NCBI GenBank assembly: GCA_021772595.1
Contig: JAJFLS010000449.1
Span: 1 to 5,543 of the forward strand
Source: Opitutales bacterium
GTDB taxonomy: Bacteria > Verrucomicrobiota > Verrucomicrobiia > Opitutales > Opitutaceae
Reading direction: 5' to 3'
DNA: 5,543 nt
In this document: positions 1 through 4,854 of the stretch, one piece after another
Layout: each line of letters opens with the position of its first letter
Position numbering within the stretch: the first letter of the stretch is position 1
The notes under the pieces: model-generated
Seen by the model: only the letters and a program-made list of their open reading frames with translations
Databases searched by the model: none
Told to the model about the DNA's origin: nothing
Program-made: the position numbers and the translations under genes

Positions 1-951
1 AATCGTGCCGCCCTCCGCCGTTATCATGTGGTTGCGACTGAAGCCGGTCGCTATGATCTGATCTTGGGTCGCGTTGGGAAGCAGGTCGCCCGCGATTTGC
101 TCGGTTAGGAATTCGTCGAACGGCTTGTCCTCGTTGTACGCCTGAATCACCCAATCGCGCCAAAGCCACATCGTCCGCGCGCCGTCTCGCGAGTAGCCGT
201 TGGTGTCCGCATAGCGTGCTTGGTCGAGCCACGCCAACGCCATCCGCTCGCCATAGTGCGGCGACGACAGCAAGCGATCAACGAGCTGCTCATACGCGTC
301 GGGCCGGTCGTCCGCGAGAAAAGCGTGCACTTCCTCCAAGCTCGGCGGCAGTCCGGTCAAATCGTACGAAAGACGGCGAATCAAAGTCCGCCGATCGGCC
401 TCCGCATTCGGACTCAGCCCTTCCTGCTCGAGCCGAGCCAGCACGAAGCGATCGATCAGCGTCCGCGCCCAGTCGTTATCCTCAACATGCGGCGGCACCG
501 ATTTCTCCGGCGGGATAAACGCCCAATGCTCCTCGTATTTCGCTCCGGATTCGATCCATCGTTTGATCGTCTCCTTTTGCTCGTCTATCAGCGTGAAATG
601 AGAATCCGGCGGCGGCATCAACTCATCCGGATCGTCGCTCGTGATCCGGCGCCACGCCTCGCTCTTCTCGAGATCCCCAGGAACTAACGCGAAGATCCCA
701 TCATCACGCTCTTCGAACGCGCTTCCCTCAAAATCCAGCCTCAACTCAGCCTCGCGCGAATCCTCGTCCGGGCCGTGGCAATTGAAGCAGGTCTCCGAAA
801 AAATCGGGCGAATATCGCGATTGAAGCGAACCTCGCTCTGAGAATAGAGCGAATCGTGAGCCGATTCGCCCTCGTTCCCGAAACGCAGCCACGCAGCCGC
901 TCCCACCAAGAGGGCGGCGAGTAAAAAGTAGCACGCGATTCGAAGCTTCAT
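1..951 (-). CDS. PSCyt1/DUF1549-type planctomycete cytochrome c protein, N-terminal part
   Basis: The minus strand is open from an ATG at 951-949 to the left edge: 317 codons without a stop, so the C-terminus lies outside the window. Residues 1-23 form a hydrophobic signal or anchor segment after MKLR. RFNRDIRPIFSETCFNCHG follows, with the heme c motif CFNCH at residues 55-59, and then MPPP near residue 112, the usual layout of a PSCyt1 domain (planctomycete cytochrome C). From about residue 158 the protein continues into a DUF1549-like region (IDRFVLARLEQEGL, RRLSYDLTGLPP, SPHYGERMALAWLDQARYADTNGY). Family members usually run to roughly 800-1100 residues with a C-terminal DUF1553, so about a third is visible. 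They are exported and of uncertain biochemistry; in PVC genomes they often accompany sulfatase, esterase and sugar catabolic genes. The gene is divergent from the SASA esterase gene. No Shine-Dalgarno is evident before the ATG. The family call is secure; the role is not. Confidence 0.95.
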   Translation of the reverse strand, partial: MKLRIACYFLLAALLVGAAAWLRFGNEGESAHDSLYSQSEVRFNRDIRPIFSETCFNCHGPDEDSREAELRLDFEGSAFEERDDGIFALVPGDLEKSEAWRRITSDDPDELMPPPDSHFTLIDEQKETIKRWIESGAKYEEHWAFIPPEKSVPPHVEDNDWARTLIDRFVLARLEQEGLSPNAEADRRTLIRRLSYDLTGLPPSLEEVHAFLADDRPDAYEQLVDRLLSSPHYGERMALAWLDQARYADTNGYSRDGARTMWLWRDWVIQAYNEDKPFDEFLTEQIAGDLLPNATQDQIIATGFSRNHMITAEGGTI

Positions 952-1206
952 TACAACACTCTAAAAAACGCCCAAGGTCACCTCGCAGGCAAGGATATTA
1001 GATAGAACGCACGCTGTTCATCGAACCCGCGACCCCGACCGTTTAAATTACAACGTTGTAATATAAACGGTCGGAGCTGGCGAATGGCATTCTTCCGAGC
1101 GGTCAGTTTCCCGACAATCATTCGGAATTGACCCGCCAAACCCAGGCAATAGGGTACGCGGCTCACCCAGTCATTCCGCGCACAGCCGCCAACGAAACCC
1201 TCCCCT
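952..1206. other. Divergent intergenic region, 255 bp
   Basis: This gap separates the divergent starts at 951 (minus) and 1207 (plus). I see no convincing gene in it: reading frames entering it are extensions of frames antisense to the SASA gene. Its main feature is the palindrome at 1035-1074. A TATAAA (1062-1067) lies on the plus strand inside the right arm of that palindrome, but no good -35 hexamer sits at the right spacing, so I do not assign a promoter. Promoters for both genes presumably lie here. Confidence 0.7.
1035..1074. promoter_or_regulatory. 40-bp near-perfect palindrome, candidate operator
   Basis: The two 20-bp arms, centred between 1054 and 1055, pair at 19 of 20 positions; the only mismatch is A1046 against A1063. 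The inner 16 bp (1047-1062, ATTACAACGTTGTAAT) are a perfect palindrome with a central CG, and the outer arms are CCGACCGTTTA and TAAACGGTCGG. LacI/GalR-family operators are typically palindromes with a central CG of about this core size, so a sugar-responsive LacI-type repressor is the likeliest binder. It lies 83 bp from the minus-strand start and 132 bp from the plus-strand start, where it could control both. The outer arms are longer than one operator needs, so overlapping sites or an RNA hairpin in a leader are alternatives. No T-tract follows either arm, which argues against a terminator. No regulator gene is in the window. Confidence 0.6.
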
Positions 1207-2745
1207 ATGCAACCAAAAACAATTCTCGTTTCATTCATCGCGACTGCGATTCTTCTCAGCGCAGCCCTTCGAGCCGACGTATCAACCCCCGCGATTTTCG
1301 GCGACCACATGGTTCTGCAACGCGATCTCGCCAATCCCGTTTGGGGTTGGGCCGATCCCGGCGAAAAAGTGAGCGTTTCCATGAACGGCCAAAAGCATTC
1401 CGCCACCGCGGATCGGAACGGCGATTGGAAGGTCAAACTGAAGCCCTTGCCCGCGGGCGGCCCACACACGCTGATTATTAAAGGCAAGAACACACTGTCT
1501 TACGCCGACGTTCTCGTAGGGGAAGTCTGGATATGCTCTGGACAATCCAATATGGCTTGGGCATTGAAGCAATCCTACGACGGCGACCTTTTAGCGATAA
1601 CCGCAAACAATCCGAAAATTCGCCTTATCTCAGTTCCAAGAGTCGGCACGCAAAAACCGCAAAAAGATTTCAAAGGACAATGGGAGCGCAGCTCGCCCGA
1701 AGTTGCAGCGGAATTTTCGGCAGTCGGCTACAGATTCGGATTACAACTACAGCAAGCCCTCGGCGTACCCATCGGGCTTATCGACAACGCGTGGGGCGGT
1801 TCCGCCGCAGATGCGTGGATTCGCAGGGATGTACTCGCAGCCGACACGCGGTACGACGCGCTTCTCGAAAAATGGAAAGAAACCGAATCCAACATAGAGC
1901 AGAAAGTCGCTAACTTTGAAAGCGGTCTCAAAAAGTGGAATAAGGATGGCCAGCCAAAAGGCAAAAAACCCTCCGACCCTCGCAACGCGCTTACCGGTAA
2001 TCAACGACCCGCAAACATCTACAACGGAGTATTGAATCCAACGATTGGATACGGCATAAAAGGAGTGATCTGGTATCAGGGCGAGTCTAACGCTAGTCGC
2101 GCATACCAATATCGCCACCTCTTTCCATTGATGATCCAGAACTGGCGAGACGATTGGGGACAGGGCAATTTCCCATTCTACTATGTCCAGCTCGCCAATT
2201 ATAGAGAAGAAGTCTCAGAGCCTCAGGAAGCCGATTGGCCAGAACTCCGCGAAGCTCAAACGATGACGATGAGCAAACTCCCACACACCGGGCAAGCGGT
2301 CATCATCGATGTGGGCGAAGGACGCGACATCCACCCTCGTGACAAGCACACCGTCGCCAACCGCCTAGTTCGCTGGGCGCTCGCCAAGGACTACGGCATA
2401 GAGGTCCCCTACCAAAGCCCCACCTTCAAATCGATGAGCATCAAAGGGAAGAAAGCCATTCTCGAATTCGATAACGTCGGCAAAGGCCTCCGTTCATTCG
2501 ACACGCGCGAACCCGTCGGCTTCGCGATCGCCGGACATGACAAAACATTCATTTGGGCAAAAGCGCGCTTGGTCGATGAATACACGGTCGAAGTTTGGAG
2601 CGACGACATAGCGAATCCAGCCGCTGTCCGCTACGCTTGGGCCAACAATCCCGACTGTAATCTTTTCAGCAGTGATGGCCTCCCCGCTACTCCTTTCCGT
2701 ACCGACGACTGGCCCGGAGTGACCATTGACAAAGCTTATAGATGA
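1207..2745 (+). CDS. Secreted sialate O-acetylesterase (SASA family, SGNH-type)
   Basis: This 512-residue protein has a signal peptide at residues 1-23 (cleavage likely after LRA). A β-rich N-terminal region typical of this family follows (TPAIFGDHMVLQRD, NPVWGWADPGEKVSVSMNG). The SASA catalytic region carries WICSGQSNM with the predicted nucleophile Ser114, a WGGSAADAWI block near 196-205, VIWYQGESNA with QGESN at 291-295, and GRDIHPRDK with DIHP at 374-377, where His376 is the probable catalytic histidine. A β-sandwich-like tail follows (AILEFDNVGKGLRS, VGFAIAG). Length and motif order match full-length members. The family removes O-acetyl groups from sialic acids, but many environmental members probably act on acetylated plant or algal polysaccharides, so the substrate is open. 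The protein should be periplasmic or extracellular. Residues 217-260 are a charged, probably helical insertion (EKWKETESNIEQK...KKWNKDGQPKGKK). There is no Shine-Dalgarno before the ATG; the signal peptide fixes the start. The ThuA-like gene follows after 106 bp. Confidence 0.93.
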   Translation: MQPKTILVSFIATAILLSAALRADVSTPAIFGDHMVLQRDLANPVWGWADPGEKVSVSMNGQKHSATADRNGDWKVKLKPLPAGGPHTLIIKGKNTLSYADVLVGEVWICSGQSNMAWALKQSYDGDLLAITANNPKIRLISVPRVGTQKPQKDFKGQWERSSPEVAAEFSAVGYRFGLQLQQALGVPIGLIDNAWGGSAADAWIRRDVLAADTRYDALLEKWKETESNIEQKVANFESGLKKWNKDGQPKGKKPSDPRNALTGNQRPANIYNGVLNPTIGYGIKGVIWYQGESNASRAYQYRHLFPLMIQNWRDDWGQGNFPFYYVQLANYREEVSEPQEADWPELREAQTMTMSKLPHTGQAVIIDVGEGRDIHPRDKHTVANRLVRWALAKDYGIEVPYQSPTFKSMSIKGKKAILEFDNVGKGLRSFDTREPVGFAIAGHDKTFIWAKARLVDEYTVEVWSDDIANPAAVRYAWANNPDCNLFSSDGLPATPFRTDDWPGVTIDKAYR

Positions 2746-2851
2746 GACATCCGTAAACCGCCCCCCAACCACCAATAGAGCGTATAAAAAATTGGAGCTG
2801 CTAATCACTAAGGAGCCGCAAACCGCCAAGGAGCCCGACCCTATTTTAGCG
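2746..2851 (+). other. Gap between the SASA and ThuA-like genes
   Basis: This 106-bp co-directional spacer has no hairpin with a T-tract, so transcription probably continues into the ThuA-like gene. It contains an A-rich TATAAAAAATT (2783-2793), which could be a -10 element of an internal promoter but lacks a recognisable -35. It also contains AAGGAG twice, at 2810-2815 and 2828-2833. The nearer copy ends 18 nt before the ATG at 2852, too far for a normal Shine-Dalgarno. The ThuA frame is open upstream to a TTG at 2726 inside the SASA gene, but nothing protein-like is encoded there. Confidence 0.5.
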
Positions 2852-3805
2852 ATGAAAAATATTAAACAAACTACACTTACTCTTCTTACAATCCTAGCGG
2901 CCTTCTTGGTTACTAGTGTCACTCGCGCCGATGAAACGAAAGTTCTCTTCGTCGCAGGAAAAAAGAGCCATGGCTACTTCTCGCACGAGCACAACGCAGG
3001 CTCCCTGCTGCTTGCAAAATTGCTCAACGAGAGCGGGCTGGAGTTTTACGCCTCCGTCTACTACAACGAGGAAGATCCAGGCTGGCCGAAAAACGAGGCT
3101 CTTCTTAAAGGCGTCGACGCGGTCGTCATCTACTGCGACGGCGGCGGCAAGCACCTTGCCAACAATCACACCACGGCCATCGACGCGCTCCAGGAAAAAG
3201 GCGTCGGCGTCGGCTGCCTGCACTACGGCGTCGAGACGATCGACGGTGAGCCCGGCGACGCCTTCCTTCGCTGGATGGGCGGCTACTATCAGCTCTACAA
3301 ATCCGTCAATCCGCACTGGACGCCCAAATTCGAGACCTTCCCCGACCACCCCGTCAGCAATGGAGTCAAGCCCTTCTCCATCAACGACGAATGGTACTTC
3401 AACATGCGTTTCCGCAAGGACATGAAAGGCGTCACTCCGATTCTCTCGGCCGTGCCGCCGCTCGACCTCCTGCCCGAGAAAGACCATCACCACAACTCCA
3501 CGCCCGACGGTCGCGCAGCCGTCGCCAGACGCGATCTCCAGCACGTCATGTGGGTATCCGAGAACGACAACGGCAGCCGAGGCTTCGGTTTCACCGGAGG
3601 CCATTTTCACGACAACTGGCAGGATGACGACTTCCGAAAGGTGGTGCTCAACGCCATCAGCTGGATCGCCCAGAAGGAAATCCCCGAAAACGGCATTCCC
3701 TCGGAAACCCCTTCAATGGAAGAACTCCTGAAAAACCAGGACTACCCGCCCAATCCTGACAAAATCCGACCCGACAAATACAAGGACTACGGCTGGAAGA
3801 AGTGA
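2852..3805 (+). CDS. Secreted ThuA-like domain protein
   Basis: This 317-residue protein has a signal peptide at residues 1-26 (MKNIKQTTLTLLTILAAFLV, cleavage after TRA). That is why the ATG at 2852 is chosen over the upstream in-frame TTG at 2726. The mature part is a ThuA domain (glutamine-amidotransferase-like fold): KVLFVAGKKSHGYFSHEH at 30-47, VDAVVIYCDGGGKH at 88-101, GVGVGCLHYGVE at 117-128, INDEWYFNMRF at 187-197, and GFGFTGGHFHDNW followed by FRKVVLNAISWIA at 254-283. The last block is highly typical of secreted ThuA-like proteins of PVC and Bacteroidota. The name comes from rhizobial trehalose utilisation; members in sugar clusters are linked to oxidation or processing of sugars, but no single reaction is established. 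Cys122 and His124 lie where the amidotransferase nucleophile elbow would be; whether they are catalytic is unknown. The signal-peptide codons are A/T-rich whereas the body strongly prefers G or C at third positions. Probably in an operon with the SASA gene. Confidence 0.92.
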   Translation: MKNIKQTTLTLLTILAAFLVTSVTRADETKVLFVAGKKSHGYFSHEHNAGSLLLAKLLNESGLEFYASVYYNEEDPGWPKNEALLKGVDAVVIYCDGGGKHLANNHTTAIDALQEKGVGVGCLHYGVETIDGEPGDAFLRWMGGYYQLYKSVNPHWTPKFETFPDHPVSNGVKPFSINDEWYFNMRFRKDMKGVTPILSAVPPLDLLPEKDHHHNSTPDGRAAVARRDLQHVMWVSENDNGSRGFGFTGGHFHDNWQDDDFRKVVLNAISWIAQKEIPENGIPSETPSMEELLKNQDYPPNPDKIRPDKYKDYGWKK

Positions 3806-3905
3806 GCCAAACCTCCATAGCTCAGAGCAATAAACTTGAGCCCTAATTCTGGATACAACTCAGGTTAAGAGAGTATTCGATAAATGCAATATACCGCATA
3901 ATTAA

Positions 3906-3984
3906 TCCGGGACTGCGCCCGGAGGCTACCCAATGCTCGAGCTTCGCTCGAGAAAAAGGTAGCGCTCGGGCGCCGTCCCGAGCC
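3906..3984. repeat. REPIN-like element: two inverted GTAG-type REP sequences
   Basis: Two related sequences face away from each other around a shared centre at 3944. The plus-strand copy starts with GTAG (3959-3962) and has a hairpin GCTCGGG-CGCCGT-CCCGAGC (3964-3983). The minus-strand copy starts with GTAG (3929-3926, CTAC on plus) and has a hairpin TCCGGG-CGCAGT-CCCGGA (3923-3906). Over the 24 nt starting at GTAG the copies agree at 18 positions. Both have 6-nt loops, and the arms 3908-3930 and 3958-3980 can also pair with each other into one long imperfect hairpin. At the tip sits a perfect 7-bp stem, CTCGAGC-TTC-GCTCGAG (3936-3952). A 5' GTAG followed by an imperfect palindrome, in inverted pairs between genes, is the known signature of REP/REPIN elements mobilised by TnpA-REP (RAYT) Y1 transposases. 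No transposase is in the window, and genome-wide repetition cannot be seen from here. Confidence 0.7.
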
Positions 3985-4060
3985 TTCACGGAATTTATTA
4001 GACACGCTCTGAGCGACTGCGTCGTTCCGACTCCAAGACCAACTCTTCTCATCCCGTCGA

Positions 4061-4079
4061 ACAAACGCGGTTCGTTTGT
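4061..4079 (-). terminator. Weak hairpin at the 3' end of the LysE-family gene
   Basis: A perfect 7-bp inverted repeat (ACAAACG 4061-4067, CGTTTGT 4073-4079, 5-nt loop) lies two bases beyond the stop codon of the minus-strand LysE gene. On the minus strand the 3' arm is U-rich (GUUUGUUC), but no true U-tract follows. It could be a weak intrinsic terminator or simply a 3'-end stabilising hairpin. Confidence 0.3.
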
Positions 4080-4081
4080 CT

Positions 4082-4711
4082 CTATTTCGATTCCAGGACC
4101 AGTTTCGCGCCTAGAGCAACAAACACGCTCGCAGCGAACCATGACAGGAGGGACCGAACCTTATCGTTCCTCAACAGAACTGCCCCCACCGAACCGGCGA
4201 AATACGCCAGCAAACTGAAAATAACCAAAGCCTGAAGCATGAACACCCCCCCAAGCACGAGCATCTGCGCCGTCCTGCTCTGACTGCCAACCTCGACGAA
4301 CTGAGGCAGAAACGCCAAAAAGAAGATTCCCACCTTCGGATTGAGTACGTTCATCAAAAAGCCGCGCCGAAACATCTCGCCATCCGATTTCGCTTCCTTC
4401 CCTCCTGACGATTCGATTTCCCACCCTCGATCGCGAATCGTCACATACGCCAAGTAGAACAAATACAGCGCCCCCAGATACTTGATCGCCATAAACGCCG
4501 CGGACGACGCATAGATCAGGGCCGATATGCCAAGCGCCGCCGCAGTCGTATGAATGCTCACGCCCGAGCACATTCCCCAGGCCGCGACGAGCGCCGCGCG
4601 CCGACCCTTCGAAATCCCCTGCGTCAGTACGAACAGATTGTCCGGCCCAGGAGCCAAGGTGATCATCACCGACGCGGCGAGAAACACCAACAATGTCTCG
4701 ATCGATATCAT
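4082..4711 (-). CDS. LysE/RhtB-family amino-acid exporter
   Basis: This 209-residue inner-membrane protein has the length and pattern of the LysE/RhtB translocator family. Five or six hydrophobic segments are visible, roughly at residues 5-25, 40-65, 72-92, 118-140, 148-172 and 185-206. Signature blocks are TLAPGPDNLFVLTQGISKGRRAAL at 18-41, with PGPD at 21-24 and the adjacent small-residue helix, and FRRGFLMNVLNPKVGIFFLAFLPQF at 114-138, with NPK at 124-126. A charged cytoplasmic loop (residues 93-113) separates the two halves. Family members export amino acids or derivatives such as lysine, homoserine, threonine or homoserine lactones by proton exchange; the substrate cannot be read from sequence. 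The closest start has GGA only a few bases before the ATG, so translation initiation looks weak or SD-independent. It is convergent with the ThuA-like gene and divergent from the heme-protein gene, sharing with the latter an intergenic region that holds an FNR-type box. Confidence 0.93.
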   Translation of the reverse strand: MISIETLLVFLAASVMITLAPGPDNLFVLTQGISKGRRAALVAAWGMCSGVSIHTTAAALGISALIYASSAAFMAIKYLGALYLFYLAYVTIRDRGWEIESSGGKEAKSDGEMFRRGFLMNVLNPKVGIFFLAFLPQFVEVGSQSRTAQMLVLGGVFMLQALVIFSLLAYFAGSVGAVLLRNDKVRSLLSWFAASVFVALGAKLVLESK

Positions 4712-4761
4712 TTTCCGGCGTATACTCGCTAAAACCCGATGGAAAATCGACCCTGGAATAC

Positions 4762-4775
4762 TTGATCCAGATCAA
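4762..4775. promoter_or_regulatory. Perfect FNR-type box (TTGAT-N4-ATCAA)
   Basis: TTGAT (4762-4766), CCAG, ATCAA (4771-4775) matches the FNR/Anr consensus at all ten conserved positions; the symmetry extends to CTTGATC-CA-GATCAAG (4761-4776). It lies in the 143-bp divergent region, centred about 57 bp from the LysE start and 86 bp from the heme-protein start, distances compatible with activation or repression of either. CRP/FNR-superfamily regulators bind such sites; FNR and Anr types respond to oxygen and Dnr types to nitric oxide. A c-type heme protein is a plausible target. I do not see clear -10 elements that would tell which gene is controlled. Confidence 0.55.
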
Positions 4776-4854
4776 GACCTCGAAAATCGCGCCTTGATCT
4801 AGCCCCAACCCAAGTTAAGAAAACAACTTTGCCCAATCACGCCCGAAATCTCAA

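Larger units (their letters stand above)
3806..4081. other. Convergent intergenic region, 276 bp
   Basis: This lies between the stop of the ThuA-like gene and the stop of the LysE-family gene. I see no credible coding sequence. It holds the REPIN-like element (3906-3984) and a short hairpin next to the LysE stop (4061-4079). Downstream of the ThuA stop there is only a weak 5-bp inverted repeat (GCTCA 3820-3824, TGAGC 3837-3841) without a T-tract. Nothing else stands out between 3990 and 4055. Confidence 0.7.

Noticed and set aside
216..687. Plus-strand open frames of 100 and 155 codons
   Set aside because: They are antisense to the clear PSCyt1/DUF1549 coding frame and have Arg-rich, low-information sequences with no family features.
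978..1493. Minus-strand frame of 171 codons extending from inside the SASA gene into the intergenic region
   Set aside because: Most of it is antisense to the SASA signal peptide and N-terminal domain, and its product resembles no family I know.
2726..2851. Upstream TTG start giving a 359-residue ThuA-like protein
   Set aside because: It would place 42 non-conserved residues before a clear signal peptide and overlap the SASA gene end; the ATG at 2852 gives a proper export signal.
2894..3610. Minus-strand frame of 238 codons opposite the ThuA-like gene
   Set aside because: It is a by-product of the high third-position G/C of the ThuA gene; the Val/Asp/Gly-rich product lacks recognisable motifs, whereas the plus-strand frame is a textbook ThuA domain.
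3820..3841. Inverted repeat GCTCA/TGAGC after the ThuA stop as terminator
   Set aside because: The 5-bp stem with a 12-nt loop and no T-tract is too weak to call.
3936..3957. CTCGAGC hairpin followed by AAAAA as an intrinsic terminator
   Set aside because: The run is A on the plus strand, and on the minus strand the T-run precedes the stem, so polarity is wrong for both genes; it is better explained as the tip of the REPIN-like element.
4161..4808. Minus-strand frame of 215 codons overlapping the LysE gene in another frame
   Set aside because: Its product is a frame-shifted shadow lacking membrane segments; the 209-codon LysE frame has all the family motifs, so no frameshift is needed.
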